A stretch of 64,000 bases of DNA, taken from NCBI GenBank assembly GCA_027489955.1, contig JAIXYZ010000009.1:85071-149070 (forward strand), in the 5' to 3' direction. This DNA is from Hyphomicrobiales bacterium (GTDB taxonomy: Bacteria > Pseudomonadota > Alphaproteobacteria > Rhizobiales > Beijerinckiaceae). Each line of letters begins with the position of its first letter. Positions within the stretch are counted from its first letter, which is position 1. The position numbers and the translations under genes are program-made. Of this stretch, positions 17,878 through 31,541 are shown in pieces. Below the pieces are notes generated by a model that worked only from the letters and a program-made list of their open reading frames with translations, was not told the DNA's origin and searched no databases.

Positions 17878-19077
17878 TCAGGGCTGCGGCGAAGCGATGC
17901 CGCCGGTGGCCGGGGGTGCCTCGCGCGGGCTCTCCACGGTCAGCCGCTTGATGGGCCAGCCGTCGGTCCACAGGCCCATGTCGTAGATCCGCGGGTCGCG
18001 GCGCACCGACTGCGCGTCGCCGCCGGCCAGGGTCCGCTCCAGCGCGATGTCGACGGTGCGCCAGACGCCGTAATGGTCGAAGGCATCGACCTTCTGCATC
18101 TCCATGAGCTGCATGTCCTGCTGCTCCTGGCGCGCCAGCCACCAGCGTTCGCTCGCCTTGCGGCGTGCCTCCTCGCGGGCGGCGCGCTCGGCCGCCTTGT
18201 CGCGGTGGACCACCGGCGCCTCAGGCGGCGGGGTCTTCATGGCATCCTCGATCCTGGCCAGATCGTAGGCGTCGTCGGGCGCTGCCGCCGAATAATGCGC
18301 CGCGACCAGCGGCGGCTGGCCGTGATTGTCGGAATTGATCCGGATGAGCAGCCGGTGGTCGGCCTTCAGCGCCACGGCGGAGGCGCGCAGGATCGCCCGC
18401 GCCCCGGCCTCGCCCGACACAGTGTCGCGGTCTCCCGTCACGGTGATCATGTTCACCGACGGGTCGAGCCCGGTGAGGTCGGTCAGCGCGACGGCGCGCG
18501 TCTTGGTGTCGGTCGGCACGCGGGTGGGCATCAGGGCCAGCACCGCGCGCGGCACGGGCAGCCCGTCCGTCGCGGCGCGCGCCGCCAGGTTCGCGGCGAT
18601 GATCGCCCCGGCATTGTGGCCGATATAGGCGACCTTCGTGAGGTCGGCGGTCACGCCCGGCGTCGCGGCCAGGGCGTCGAGCGCGGTGCGGATGCCCTTG
18701 ACCGCCTCGCCCGTGACCTCGTTGTAGGCCGTGCCCCCGCCGGCTTCCTGGTAGCGCGGATACACCACGATGTTGCCGCGGCGGACCAGATGCTCGATCC
18801 AGGCGCCGTACCATTTGGGCGAGACGGCGCCCCAGCCATGGACCAGCACAACGACCGGCCGCGCCTTCACGAAGGCGCCCGGCGGGTCGGCGGGTCGGAA
18901 GACGATGCCCTGGGCGCTGCCGAAGCCGTAGGCCTTCTTGATCACGCTGGCGATCGCGTAATCCGCGCCGCCGGGACCCTTGGCCGCCTGTCCGGGCAGC
19001 GTCGCCCCCATGGCGCTGCCGCCGAGCGCGATCGCCAGGGCTGCGGCGGACAGAAGGGTCGAACGAAGCTTGACCAT
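17878..19077 (-). CDS. Secreted alpha/beta hydrolase-fold protein lacking the nucleophile serine
   Basis: 399-residue protein with a signal peptide (about residues 1-24, cleavage near GSAMGA). The alpha/beta hydrolase core includes VVVLVHGWGAVSPKWYGAWIEHL (oxyanion side), GNIVVYPRYQEAGGGTAYNEV and the elbow VAYIGHNAGAIIAANLA. The elbow reads G-H-N-A-G, with Asn155 where a catalytic Ser is expected; the codon is AAT, two changes from any AGC/AGT Ser codon on one reading and one from AGT. A charged coiled stretch (AAERAAREEARRKASERWW) and a C-terminal domain (about residues 340-399) follow. It may be a pseudoenzyme or use another residue. No operon partner is evident. Confidence 0.72.
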   Translation of the reverse strand: MVKLRSTLLSAAALAIALGGSAMGATLPGQAAKGPGGADYAIASVIKKAYGFGSAQGIVFRPADPPGAFVKARPVVVLVHGWGAVSPKWYGAWIEHLVRRGNIVVYPRYQEAGGGTAYNEVTGEAVKGIRTALDALAATPGVTADLTKVAYIGHNAGAIIAANLAARAATDGLPVPRAVLALMPTRVPTDTKTRAVALTDLTGLDPSVNMITVTGDRDTVSGEAGARAILRASAVALKADHRLLIRINSDNHGQPPLVAAHYSAAAPDDAYDLARIEDAMKTPPPEAPVVHRDKAAERAAREEARRKASERWWLARQEQQDMQLMEMQKVDAFDHYGVWRTVDIALERTLAGGDAQSVRRDPRIYDMGLWTDGWPIKRLTVESPREAPPATGGIASPQP

Positions 19078-19190
19078 GACGCGGTCTTTCCTGAAGCGGC
19101 GGGCGGCGGATGCGGCTCCGGATTATCGCGTCATCAAGGTAACCCAAAGATGAAGGCGCGTCTTCCTTTTGCAACCGCGGCGCGCCGCGG

Positions 19191-20042
19191 CTAGGCGTCA
19201 CCGTCGCCGCCATCCCCTGTCGCGGGGGCACGCCGGGACGGGCGCGGCGTGTTGCGCCCGCCGCGCCGGCCCTGGACCAGCGCCACCAGCGCCCCGCGCA
19301 GCGTGCGCACGTCCTGCTCGGACATGGCCAGCCGGTGGAAGATGTCGCGCATGTTGCGGGCCATGACGGGCTTCTTGTCCGGCGGGTAGAACCCGGCCGC
19401 CTCCAGTTCGTCCTCCAGAAAGGCGAAGAAGGAGGTCACCGCCTCCCGCCGGGCCGGGACGGCGTTGAGCCCGTCCCGCACCGGCGCGAAGGGCAGCGCG
19501 CCGCCCGTCGCCTGCCGGTACCATTCGTAGCCGACGAGCAGGACGGCCTGGGCGAGGTTGAGCGAGGCGAAGGCGGGATTGACCGGAAAGGTCAGGATCG
19601 CGTCGGCCAGCGAGACGTCGTCATTGGTCAGCCCCGTCCGCTCCCGCCCGAACAGGATGCCCGCCTTCTGCCCGGCGGCGGTGCGGGCGATGCAGTCGGC
19701 GGCCGCATCCTCCGGCCCGACCACGCGCTTGAGCTGTCCCCGCTCCCGCGCGGTCGTGGCATAGACGACGTTCAGATCGGCGATGGCCGAGGGAAGGTCC
19801 GGAAAGACCCGCGCGGCGTCCAGGATCGGGCTCGCGCCGGAGGCCGCCTGGTGCGCGCCCTTCTTGTGGACGGATTTCTGCGGCCAGCCGTCCCGCGGCG
19901 CCACCAGCCGCAGGTCGCTGAGCCCGAAATTGCCCATCGCCCGGGCGGCCATGCCGATATTCTCGGCGAGTTGGGGCTCGACGAGGATGATCGCGGGTCC
20001 GGCGAGCGGTGCGCCCGCCTTGCTGGCATCGGTTCCGGCCAT
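19191..20042 (-). CDS. trmJ: tRNA 2'-O-methyltransferase TrmJ (SPOUT family)
   Basis: 283-residue SPOUT methyltransferase that 2'-O-methylates tRNA position 32. The three SPOUT motifs are clear: NIGMAARAMGNFG (motif 1, about residue 28), AGILFGRERTGLTNDD (motif 2, about residue 126) and ASLNLAQAVLLVGYEWYR (motif 3, about residue 158). The C-terminal 110 residues form the helical dimer extension seen in TrmJ. It is divergent from the response regulator gene with a gap of 160 bases. Confidence 0.9.
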   Translation of the reverse strand: MAGTDASKAGAPLAGPAIILVEPQLAENIGMAARAMGNFGLSDLRLVAPRDGWPQKSVHKKGAHQAASGASPILDAARVFPDLPSAIADLNVVYATTARERGQLKRVVGPEDAAADCIARTAAGQKAGILFGRERTGLTNDDVSLADAILTFPVNPAFASLNLAQAVLLVGYEWYRQATGGALPFAPVRDGLNAVPARREAVTSFFAFLEDELEAAGFYPPDKKPVMARNMRDIFHRLAMSEQDVRTLRGALVALVQGRRGGRNTPRPSRRAPATGDGGDGDA

Positions 20043-20202
20043 GGTGTCCCATCGTGTCGCGCGGGGGGCGAAGGCGGGGGACCTTAGGTGCGCGGATGCG
20101 CCTCCCGCAAGCGCCCCGTCGAAGGCTCCCCGATGCGCCTTCCCTATGGGAAAGTCGGGCCGTCAAGATTTTTTCAACCACGGCGCGCAAGTGTGGGGCG
20201 TC

Positions 20203-20604
20203 ATGAATCATCACAGCCCGAGCCAGCAGGCCCGAGTTCTCGTCGTGGAGGACGATCCCGTCACCGCGGAGATCGCATCCGCCTACCTCGCCCAGAGCGG
20301 GCTCGACGTGCTGCGCGCCGCGTCCGGCGAAGCCGCGCTCGACATCCTGCGCAGCCGCCATGTGGACTGGCTCGTCACCGACATCAAGCTTCCCGGCACG
20401 ATCGACGGCTGGGTCGTCGCGGCGGAATTCCACCTCACGCATCCGACGCGGCCGGTCCTCTACATGACGGCCGCCGCCGCGCCCTCCAGCGCGCAGGCCC
20501 ATGGCAGCGTCTTCCTGCGCAAGCCGTGCCATCCCTCCCTGATCCTGGAGCAGCTCCGCCGCCTCCAGGCCAACCACGACCCGTCCATGGAGCGCCGCCC
20601 GTGA
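20203..20604 (+). CDS. Single-domain response regulator (receiver only), first of a pair
   Basis: 133-residue protein that is just a CheY-like receiver: acidic pocket VVEDDP, phospho-acceptor D60 in WLVTDIKLPG, and the conserved Lys in FLRKPCHP. It has no DNA-binding or enzyme output. The ATG at 20203 is preceded by a T-rich stretch that may hold its promoter. Its stop overlaps the GTG start of the next receiver (GTGA), so the two are translated together. It is likely a phosphate shuttle for the hybrid kinase encoded convergently downstream. Confidence 0.82.
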   Translation: MNHHSPSQQARVLVVEDDPVTAEIASAYLAQSGLDVLRAASGEAALDILRSRHVDWLVTDIKLPGTIDGWVVAAEFHLTHPTRPVLYMTAAAAPSSAQAHGSVFLRKPCHPSLILEQLRRLQANHDPSMERRP

Positions 20605-21012
20605 GTGCGGACGCCGCCCCGCCCCCCGCGGCAACGCTAAGGGGCCCCGCCGTGCTCGTGGTCGACGACCACGCGCTGATGCGGGATCTGATCGCTGGCA
20701 TCTGCAAGTCGCTCGGCTTTCCCGACGTGGACACCTGCGCGGACGGAGCCGAGGCGCTGCGCATGCTGCGCCGCAAGTCCTACCGGCTCATCCTCGCCGA
20801 TCTCCAGATGGAGCCGGTCACGGGGCTGGAACTCCTGCAGGCGGTGCGCACCGACGAGGCCCTGAAGGACGTGCTGTTCCTGATCATGACCGCGCGGCTC
20901 GACATGGAAGCCGTCGTCAGCGCCCGCGAACTGGGCGTGGACAATTACCTGATCAAGCCGTTCACCCGCGACCAGCTAAAGGGCAAGCTGCTCGCCGTCC
21001 TCGCGCCGGACT

Positions 21013-24276
<3,264 letters not shown>

Positions 24277-24503
24277 GGCGGAATTCCGGACGGGTCCAGC
24301 CAGCCATGCTCCACGGGAAACCTCGCTAAGTCCTTAAGCTTTCTGGACGGAAATCGCTCAAACCATGAGGCGGCAACAGACGAAGGTTTGACCTCGGCGA
24401 CCGGGCTTTCCAGCCGATCGCTACCAGTTGCAACCTCAGGTTCAACATTTTTACACGAATTCGGGGCGTTATTTACGGGTCCCTTAAGACAGGCCCGATC
24501 ACC

Positions 24504-26627
24504 ATGTCCCTCTCGATCCGTCTCAAGCTGCTGACGATCGTCGCGCTGCTGCTCCTCCCCATCGCGCTGCTGGCCTTCCTGTTCGTCGAGCAAAGCCGCA
24601 AGGACATCCTGTTCGCCCGCAAGGAAGTGGCCGGCACAGCCTATCTCGGCGCGTTGTGGAGCGACTTCACCGCCCTTCAGCGCGCGGCCTCCGAAGGAGT
24701 GTCGATGCCGCCCCTGGGACGGGTGCAGGAAGCGGCCGCCACCCATGACGACACGCTCGGCACGGGCGAACTGTCCCGCAAGTATCTGGCGCTGCGCCGC
24801 TCGATCACGACCGCCAAGGGCCGGGAGGACGACGCGATCACGGCGCTCAAGCAGCTCGTCGCCAAGGCGGGCGACGGCTCCAACCTGATCCTCGATCCCG
24901 ATCTGGACAGCTATTACGTGATGGACCTCGTCCTCATGAAGCTGCCGGACGTGGCCGACCGGGCTTCCGGCCTGTTCGACACCGTTGCCGCCCAGACCAA
25001 GATGGCCGAGCTGCCCGAGAGCGAGCGCCTCAAGCTGTTCGCCGGCATCGGCGGGCTCACCGGCGCGTCGGAGGCCGCGACCGCCTCGCTCGCCTCCGCC
25101 GTCGCCGCCAGCGCCGACGGCTCGGTCGCAAAGGCCCTGTCGGCACAGGGGCAGAAGCTCACCCGCGACGTGGCGGCCTATGTCGCCGCGCTCCAGTCCG
25201 CCGCCGAGGCCCTCGCCGATCCGGCCCGCCGTGCTGCGCTCGATCTGGCGCCCCTTTCGTCCGCCCATGGCGCCGTCCAGGCGGCCACGGACGGATACTG
25301 GCGGGCTGCCGCGACCGACCTGAACCGGCTGCTCGCGACCCGCATCGACGGCTTCCAGGCCCGCCTGTGGACCATGCTCGGCATTGCCGGAGCCATCGTC
25401 CTGCTGGCCTTCGGCGTGTCGGCCTACTTCTCCCGGTCCATCATCGTCTCGATCCGCCGGCTCGATGCCAACATCCACCGTATTGCTGACGATGACGGGG
25501 ATGCGCGCGTCGAGGGCCAGGAGGCCCGCGACGAGATCGGCCAGATCGCCCGCGCGGTCGATTATCTCCAGCGGCGCACCGTGGAGAAGCTGGAGGCTGC
25601 TTCCGCCCAGCGCGCCGAGCAGCGCCGCATCGCCGACGCCGAGCGCGTGCGCGCGGAGGCCGAACGGGCCGAGGCGCAGCGGCAGCAGGCGCTCGTCGTG
25701 CAGAACCTGGCCGACGGCCTGTCGCGTCTGTCCGGCGGCGACCTCGCCTTCCGTATCGCGACGCCCTTCGCGCCGGACTACGAGCAGCTCCGCGCCGATT
25801 TCAACCTCGCCATGGACAATCTCGCCCGCGCGCTCGGCACCGTCGCCGAGGGCATGAGTGCGGTGCGCAACGACACCGGCGAGATTTCCGGCGCCGCCGA
25901 CGACCTGTCCCGGCGCACCGAGCAGCAAGCCGCATCCCTGGAAGAGACCGCCGCCGCCCTCGACCAGATCACCGCCACCGTGAAGAAGACCGCCGAAGGC
26001 GCGGCCCATGCCCGGGACGCGGTCGAGGCGGCCCGGCGCGACGCCGAGGACGGCACGCGCGTGGTCGGCGAGGCGGTGGGCGCGATGTCGGACATGGCGC
26101 GCTTTGCCCAGCAGATCAGCCAGATCATCGGCGTCATCGACGAGATCGCCTTCCAGACGAACCTCCTCGCGCTGAATGCCGGCGTCGAGGCGGCCCGTGC
26201 GGGCGATGCCGGCAAGGGATTTGCCGTGGTCGCCACCGAGGTGCGGGCCCTCGCCCAGCGCTCGGCGGAGGCGGCCAGGGAGATCAAGGGCCTGATCTCG
26301 GCCTCGACGGCCCAGGTCGGCCGCGGCGTCGATCTCGTCGGCGAGACCGGCAAGGTGCTGGAGCGCATCGCCGGGCGCATCGTCGAGGTCGCCCACACGG
26401 TCCGCGAGATCGCCGCCTCGGCCCACGAGCAGGCGACCGGCCTCGCCGAGGTCAACAATGCCGTCAACCAGATGGACCAGGTGACCCAGCAGAACGCCGC
26501 GATGGTGGAGGAATCCACCGCCGCCAGCCGGTCCCTGAGCCAGCGCGCGGCCGATGTCGCCGCCCTGATGGCGCGCTTCACCTTCGCCGACAAGGCCCGC
26601 CCCCCGCAGCAGCGCCGGGCCGCCTGA
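24504..26627 (+). CDS. Methyl-accepting chemotaxis protein
   Basis: 707-residue chemoreceptor. TM1 is about residues 8-28, a mainly helical periplasmic sensor runs to about 285, TM2 is about 290-310, then a HAMP domain ([22 protein letters not shown]) and a long cytoplasmic coiled coil. A second HAMP-like stretch ([17 protein letters not shown]) precedes the signalling domain, whose hairpin tip reads [20 protein letters not shown]. No C-terminal methyltransferase-docking pentapeptide is present. It probably feeds the CheA/CheW array controlling the flagella encoded further right. The ATG at 24504 fits; the A+T-richer 100 bases before it likely hold the promoter. Confidence 0.93.
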   Translation: MSLSIRLKLLTIVALLLLPIALLAFLFVEQSRKDILFARKEVAGTAYLGALWSDFTALQRAASEGVSMPPLGRVQEAAATHDDTLGTGELSRKYLALRRSITTAKGREDDAITALKQLVAKAGDGSNLILDPDLDSYYVMDLVLMKLPDVADRASGLFDTVAAQTKMAELPESERLKLFAGIGGLTGASEAATASLASAVAASADGSVAKALSAQGQKLTRDVAAYVAALQSAAEALADPARRAALDLAPLSSAHGAVQAATDGYWRAAATDLNRLLATRIDGFQARLWTMLGIAGAIVLLAFGVSAYFSRSIIVSIRRLDANIHRIADDDGDARVEGQEARDEIGQIARAVDYLQRRTVEKLEAASAQRAEQRRIADAERVRAEAERAEAQRQQALVVQNLADGLSRLSGGDLAFRIATPFAPDYEQLRADFNLAMDNLARALGTVAEGMSAVRNDTGEISGAADDLSRRTEQQAASLEETAAALDQITATVKKTAEGAAHARDAVEAARRDAEDGTRVVGEAVGAMSDMARFAQQISQIIGVIDEIAFQTNLLALNAGVEAARAGDAGKGFAVVATEVRALAQRSAEAAREIKGLISASTAQVGRGVDLVGETGKVLERIAGRIVEVAHTVREIAASAHEQATGLAEVNNAVNQMDQVTQQNAAMVEESTAASRSLSQRAADVAALMARFTFADKARPPQQRRAA

Positions 26628-26756
26628 TATCGCCTTACGGCAGGTCTCCGCTCCATGCCGCCGCGCATCGCTGCGCGGCGGCATTGCGCCGTTCTGCGCC
26701 TTGCCAGCGCCGCCCGTCCGGTCAGGATGCGGTCCACCGAGCGGAAGGCGAAGACG

Positions 26757-27893
26757 ATGCATGACCTGACCGAGGAACAGCGAATGGTGGCGCAGACCGC
26801 CGCCGACTTCTCCCGCGACGTGCTGGCGCCGGGCGCCGCGCGCCGCGACCGCGAGAAGGCTATCGAGCCCGCCGTGCTGGAGGGGCTCGCCGCTTTGGGC
26901 TTCCTGGGCATGACGGTCTCGCCCGATCACGACGGCGCGGGCGCGGACTATGTCAGCTACGCCCTCGCGCTGATGGAGGTCGCGGCGGGCGATGGCGCGG
27001 TCTCCACCGTGATGAGCGTCCATAACGCGCCCTTCAACGCCATCCTCGACCGCTACGGCACGGACGCGCAGAAGGAGGAGGTCCTGAAGCCCGCCGCCCG
27101 CGGCGAATTCATCGGCGCCTTCGGCCTCACCGAATCCGATGCCGGCTCGGACGCGGGCGCGCTGAAGACCAGGGCCGTGCGCCGCAACGACCGCTACGTC
27201 CTCAACGGCGGCAAGGAATTCATCACATCGGGGCGCATCGCCGGCTGGGCCATCGTCTTCGCCGCGGTGGAGGGCGCGTCCACCAGGTCGCCCATCACCG
27301 CCTTCCTCGTGCCGACCTCGGCGAAGGGCTACGTCGTCGCCAAGGTGGAGGAGAAGCTCGGCCAGCGGGCGTCCGACACCTGCTCGCTGCGCTTCGAGGA
27401 TCTGGAGGTCCCGCACGAATACCGGATCGGCGAGGAGGGCGAGGGCTATCGCATTGCGCTTTCCAGCCTGGAGACCGGGCGGATCGGCATCGCCGCCCAG
27501 AGCGTGGGCATGGCGCGCGCCGCCTTCGACGCCGCCCTCGCCTATGCCAAGGAGCGCCGCGCCTTCGGCAAGCCGATCATCGAGCACCAGGCCGTCGCCT
27601 TCCGCCTCGCGCAGATGAAGGCGGAGCTGGAGGCCTCGCGCCTGCTCGTCGTCAATGCCGCGCGCATGAAGGATGCCGGCATTCCCTGCCTCACGGAGGC
27701 GGCCATCGCCAAGCTCTACGCCTCGGAGGCGGCCGAGCGCATCTGCTCCGCCGCCCTGCAGACCTTCGGCGGCTACGGCTACCTGGAGGACTTCCCCGTG
27801 GAGCGCATCTACCGCGACGTTCGCGTCTGCCAGATCTACGAGGGCACGTCCGACATCCAGAAGATCATCATCGCCCGCGGCCTGAACGCCTGA
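26757..27893 (+). CDS. Acyl-CoA dehydrogenase
   Basis: 378-residue FAD enzyme of the short/branched acyl-CoA dehydrogenase family, forming the trans-2 double bond of acyl-CoA and passing electrons to ETF. Motifs are AFGLTESDAGSDAGALKT (flavin and substrate), FEDLEVP, RRAFGKPIIEHQAVAFRLAQM, QTFGGYGYLEDFPVERIYRDVRV and the catalytic Glu in QIYEGTSDIQK. The ATG at 26757 (MHDLTEEQRM) is the family-like start; upstream in-frame residues are Arg-rich. It resembles butyryl-, isobutyryl- or 2-methylbutyryl-type enzymes; no adjacent beta-oxidation genes help decide. Confidence 0.92.
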   Translation: MHDLTEEQRMVAQTAADFSRDVLAPGAARRDREKAIEPAVLEGLAALGFLGMTVSPDHDGAGADYVSYALALMEVAAGDGAVSTVMSVHNAPFNAILDRYGTDAQKEEVLKPAARGEFIGAFGLTESDAGSDAGALKTRAVRRNDRYVLNGGKEFITSGRIAGWAIVFAAVEGASTRSPITAFLVPTSAKGYVVAKVEEKLGQRASDTCSLRFEDLEVPHEYRIGEEGEGYRIALSSLETGRIGIAAQSVGMARAAFDAALAYAKERRAFGKPIIEHQAVAFRLAQMKAELEASRLLVVNAARMKDAGIPCLTEAAIAKLYASEAAERICSAALQTFGGYGYLEDFPVERIYRDVRVCQIYEGTSDIQKIIIARGLNA

Positions 27894-28048
27894 GACCGCC
27901 AGGACGGGGCCTGCCCCGACGCGACCAAAGCGTGAGGCGCCGGGGCCCGCGCTCCCCTTCCGCCCGCGCCGGGATCAAGCTATAGCCGCGCGAACCCCGC
28001 ACAGCGCGGCCCCGCCCGCCGCCGCTCCCGCCCTCAGGAGGAATGCCC

Positions 28049-29263
28049 ATGCAGAAGATCAACGTCGCCAACCCGGTCGTGGAGCTCGACGGCGACGAGA
28101 TGACCCGCATCATCTGGGCCTTCATCAAGGACAAGCTGATCCACCCCTATCTCGACGTCGACCTGCACTATTACGACCTGGGGATCGAGCATCGCGACGC
28201 CACCAACGACAAGGTGACGGTGGATGCCGCCGAGGCGATCAAGAAGCATGGCGTCGGCGTGAAGTGCGCCACGATCACGCCGGACGAAGCCCGCGTCGAG
28301 GAGTTCAAGCTCAAGGAGATGTGGAAGAGCCCGAACGGGACGATCCGCAACATCCTGGGCGGCGTCATCTTCCGCGAGCCGATCATCTGCCGGAACGTGC
28401 CCCGCCTCGTGCCGGGCTGGACGCAGCCGATCATCGTCGGCCGCCACGCCTTCGGCGACCAGTACCGCGCCACCGACTTCAAGGTCCCCGGCAAGGGACG
28501 CATGACCGTCCGGTTCGAGGGCGAGGACGGCACCGTCATCGAGAAGGAAGTGTTCAAGTTTCCGGGCGCGGGCGTTGCCCTCTCGATGTACAACCTGGAC
28601 GACTCGATCCGCGATTTCGCGCGCGCCTCGTTCAATTACGGCCTGTCGCGCAAGTTCCCGGTCTACCTGTCGACCAAGAACACGATCCTCAAGGCCTATG
28701 ACGGGCGCTTCAAGGACATCTTCCAGGAGGTGTTCGACGCCGAGTTCGCCGGCCAGTTCAAGACGCTCGGCCTCACCTACGAGCACCGCCTCATCGACGA
28801 CATGGTGGCCTCGGCCCTCAAGTGGTCCGGCGGCTATGTCTGGGCATGCAAGAACTACGACGGCGACGTGCAGTCCGACATCGTGGCCCAGGGCTTCGGC
28901 TCGCTCGGCCTCATGACCTCGGTCCTGATGACGCCGGACGGCAAGATCGTCGAATCGGAGGCGGCCCACGGCACGGTCACGCGCCATTATCGCGAGCACC
29001 AGAAGGGCAAGGAGACCTCCACCAACTCCATCGCCTCGATCTACGCCTGGACCGGCGGCCTCAAGCACCGCGCCAAGCTGGACGACAATGCCGAGCTCGC
29101 CCGCTTCGCCGAGACGCTGGAGCGGGTCTGCGTGGAGACGGTCGAGGCCGGCTACATGACGAAGGACCTCGCCCTCCTGGTCGGCGCCGACCAGAAGTGG
29201 CTCTCCACCACCGGCTTCCTCGACAAGATCGACGAGAACCTGAAGAAGGCCATGGCCGCGTAA
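28049..29263 (+). CDS. icd: NADP-dependent isocitrate dehydrogenase
   Basis: 404-residue enzyme of the eukaryotic-like dimeric NADP-IDH subfamily common in Alphaproteobacteria; converts isocitrate to 2-oxoglutarate in the TCA cycle. Signatures are [14 protein letters not shown], the [12 protein letters not shown] substrate loop, [38 protein letters not shown] and [13 protein letters not shown] chose the ATG at 28049 because AGGAGG (28036-28041) is seven bases before it but only one base before the alternative ATG at 28043. A terminator follows. Confidence 0.97.
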   Translation: MQKINVANPVVELDGDEMTRIIWAFIKDKLIHPYLDVDLHYYDLGIEHRDATNDKVTVDAAEAIKKHGVGVKCATITPDEARVEEFKLKEMWKSPNGTIRNILGGVIFREPIICRNVPRLVPGWTQPIIVGRHAFGDQYRATDFKVPGKGRMTVRFEGEDGTVIEKEVFKFPGAGVALSMYNLDDSIRDFARASFNYGLSRKFPVYLSTKNTILKAYDGRFKDIFQEVFDAEFAGQFKTLGLTYEHRLIDDMVASALKWSGGYVWACKNYDGDVQSDIVAQGFGSLGLMTSVLMTPDGKIVESEAAHGTVTRHYREHQKGKETSTNSIASIYAWTGGLKHRAKLDDNAELARFAETLERVCVETVEAGYMTKDLALLVGADQKWLSTTGFLDKIDENLKKAMAA

Positions 29264-29287
29264 GCCACCGCCTTCGACACAGACAGG

Positions 29288-29313
29288 ACGGGCGCCCCAG
29301 CGGCGCCCGTTTT
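29288..29313 (+). terminator. Rho-independent terminator after icd
   Basis: ACGGGCGCC-CCAGC-GGCGCCCGT followed by TTTCGTTTC, 24 bases after the icd stop. Confidence 0.9.
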
Positions 29314-29356
29314 CGTTTCGAGGGCGGGCAAGGCCGCATCCCTAGCCTCCCTCTCC

Positions 29357-29403
29357 GTCATCCCCGGTCGGAGCGCGAAGCGCGGAGGGAAAGCGGATCC
29401 AGA
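29357..29403. repeat. Dispersed palindromic repeat, family D copy
   Basis: GTCATCCCCGG..GGAGCGCGAAGCGC..GGATCCAGA matches the elements at 37181-37223, 37284-37326 and 37515-37553 in layout and end sequence. It lies in the 217-base gap between icd and the convergent VWA gene. Confidence 0.75.
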
Positions 29404-29480
29404 CAATGCGGGGACATGAGGCGCCGCACGTTGCGCTCTCCTCTCCCAGGCCGCCCACGCCGGCGTCAGGCGCCAGCCCC

Positions 29481-31457
29481 TTACTCCACTGTCAGCGGAA
29501 CGCGGGCGATCACCCGGCTGTCGGTCAGCGGCGCCTGCATGACGTAGCGTATCTCGTATGAGCCGGGCTGGTCTGGAACGGTCAGTTCGCCTGACAGGGT
29601 CTCGGGCGTGTTGAAATAGTCCGTGTAGGCGCCCGGCTCGTCCGACGGCGCGACGATCGTCACGAAGTCGCCATTGCCGCGCGGCCCGGTCGCCTCAACC
29701 CGGATCTTCTCGCCCGCCTTGGCCGTCGGCGCGGCCTTCAGCCCCGCCACCGGCGGCGTCACCGCGAGGGGGCGGCTGACGAGCACGGTGTGCCCCTCCG
29801 AACCCTGCAGCACGTAGCGCAGCTCGTAGGCGCCGGGCTCGCCGGGAACGTGCAGCGCCATCGGCCCGTCCTCGGGCCGTGCCCAGGCGCCGCCGATATA
29901 GTCCCCCGGCCGGTCGCCGGGCTTGAGAATGCCGACGAACGTGTCGCCACCCGAAGGTCCGCGATGGACGACCGGCAGCATCGATCCCGCCATGGCCTCG
30001 CCCGCCGCCTCGAGCGTCGCCTGCGCCGGCAGCACGCGGATGGGCCGCGCCGCCAGCACGCGCGGATCGAGACCGGAGACGTAGCGCAGCTCGTATGTGC
30101 CGGGATTGGCCGGCAGGCGCAGGCGCACCGGGCTGCCCTGCCCGGCCGGGGTCCAGCCGGTGGAATAGTCCGCGGCGACCGCCGCGGCGGGCGCAACGCC
30201 GATCCAGTCCTCCTCGGCTCCCGGCCCGGTCCAAGCGACCGCGATCTCGGTGCCCGCGACCGCCTGGGCCGGCGCGTCGAGGCTCGCCGTCGCCGGGGCG
30301 ACCTCGACGGTTGCGCGGGCGAGGATCGCGCCGCCCCCGGCGGGATGGACGTAGCGCAGCTCGTAGGCGCCGGGCTCTCCGGGAACGCGGATGCGGGCGG
30401 GACTTCCCTCCCGCGCATAGGCGTACTGGCGCTCCTCGCCCGCCGTGCCGTCGGGCTTCACGAAGGCGATGTAGTCGCCCTCGGCGTTGGGACCCGTCCA
30501 TCCAATCTCCGCCCGGCCGCTCGCCACCAGAGGCGCCTGCGGCAGCGTCAGCGTCGCCTTCGGCAGCGATCCCGTCAGCGGCACCACGATCTCCGAAGGC
30601 GCGCTGGCGGTGACCTGCGCCTCCACACTTCCCGTCCTGGCCTGCGACCCCGCCGAGACCCGGTAGCGTCCGGGCGGCAGCTCGATGCGGCCCGCCACGC
30701 CCTCGGCCACGATCGTGCCGTCGCCGGCCTGCCGGACGGCGAAGACGGCGTCGGCGACAGTGCGCCCGCCCTCGGTCGCGCGTAGGGCGACGGCGCGGCG
30801 CGGCGCGACAGGGCGAGGCGCCGCCTGTGCCGTCCGGCGCAGCGCCTCCGCCAGCTCGCGCGCATTGTCGGCGGACACGAACGTGCCGCCGGTGCGCTCG
30901 GCGATGCAGGCGATGCGCGCCCGGTCGGCGCGGTTGGGGATGTCGAAGCCCACCACGTGTACGGCGAGGCTGGCATTGCGCGCCTTGAGCGCGGCCGCTG
31001 CGGCGCAGGGATCGGCGGCGCAGGTCTCGATTCCGTCGGTGAGGAGGACGATAGCGCCGCCCCGCGCCGGGTCGATCAGCCGGGCGGCCTCTTCCAGCGC
31101 GCCTGTGATCGGCGTCTTGCCGCGCGGCACGATCCGGGCAGCCGCCGCCAGCGCGCGGGCGCGGTCGAGCGGGCCGAGCGGCACGAGCGTCTCGATGTCC
31201 CGGCAATCGCCCGCGCGGCGATGGCCATAGGCCACGATGCCAAGGCGCGTGCCGTCAGGCAGGCCGGCGACCAGCTCGCCCACGGCCTCCCGCGCGGCTT
31301 CGACCTTGGGCTTGCCGATGACGCGGCCCCACATGGAGCCGGAGGAATCGAGGATCAGGACCGTGTCCCGCGCCGCCTGGGCCAGGGCCGGCAGGGCCGA
31401 AACCGCCAGGCCAGCCGCGACTGCGCCGGAAAGCGCCAGCTTCGCCCATCGCCGCAT
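29481..31457 (-). CDS. Secreted VWA-domain protein with four tandem C-terminal repeats
   Basis: 658-residue protein with a signal peptide (about residues 1-27, cleavage after PALAQ). A von Willebrand A domain covers about 31-215 with an intact MIDAS motif, LDSSGSMWG (D37). After a beta-rich linker come four repeats of about 90 residues, each ending in a PGAYELRYV-type strand at about residues 367, 457, 546 and 636, each with a G-D-Y/F/W-x-x-x-V/I motif. The repeats are similar at DNA level too. I chose the ATG at 31457, ten bases after GGGAGG; the Met three codons earlier is possible. It lies downstream of alaS on the same strand. VWA-repeat proteins of this kind may bind ligands or assemble surface complexes; the actual role is unknown. 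Confidence 0.82.
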   Translation of the reverse strand: MRRWAKLALSGAVAAGLAVSALPALAQAARDTVLILDSSGSMWGRVIGKPKVEAAREAVGELVAGLPDGTRLGIVAYGHRRAGDCRDIETLVPLGPLDRARALAAAARIVPRGKTPITGALEEAARLIDPARGGAIVLLTDGIETCAADPCAAAAALKARNASLAVHVVGFDIPNRADRARIACIAERTGGTFVSADNARELAEALRRTAQAAPRPVAPRRAVALRATEGGRTVADAVFAVRQAGDGTIVAEGVAGRIELPPGRYRVSAGSQARTGSVEAQVTASAPSEIVVPLTGSLPKATLTLPQAPLVASGRAEIGWTGPNAEGDYIAFVKPDGTAGEERQYAYAREGSPARIRVPGEPGAYELRYVHPAGGGAILARATVEVAPATASLDAPAQAVAGTEIAVAWTGPGAEEDWIGVAPAAAVAADYSTGWTPAGQGSPVRLRLPANPGTYELRYVSGLDPRVLAARPIRVLPAQATLEAAGEAMAGSMLPVVHRGPSGGDTFVGILKPGDRPGDYIGGAWARPEDGPMALHVPGEPGAYELRYVLQGSEGHTVLVSRPLAVTPPVAGLKAAPTAKAGEKIRVEATGPRGNGDFVTIVAPSDEPGAYTDYFNTPETLSGELTVPDQPGSYEIRYVMQAPLTDSRVIARVPLTVE

Positions 31458-31541
31458 CGCGTCCATGCCTCCCTGCCGAATCCGGTGCGGCAGGATCGAC
31501 GAGACCGAAGCGGCCCGCAACCGGCCGCCATATCGCGCGTG

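Noticed and set aside
16648..19194. An 848-codon rightward open frame
   Set aside because: It is antisense to the amine oxidase and the hydrolase-fold gene, both supported by motifs.
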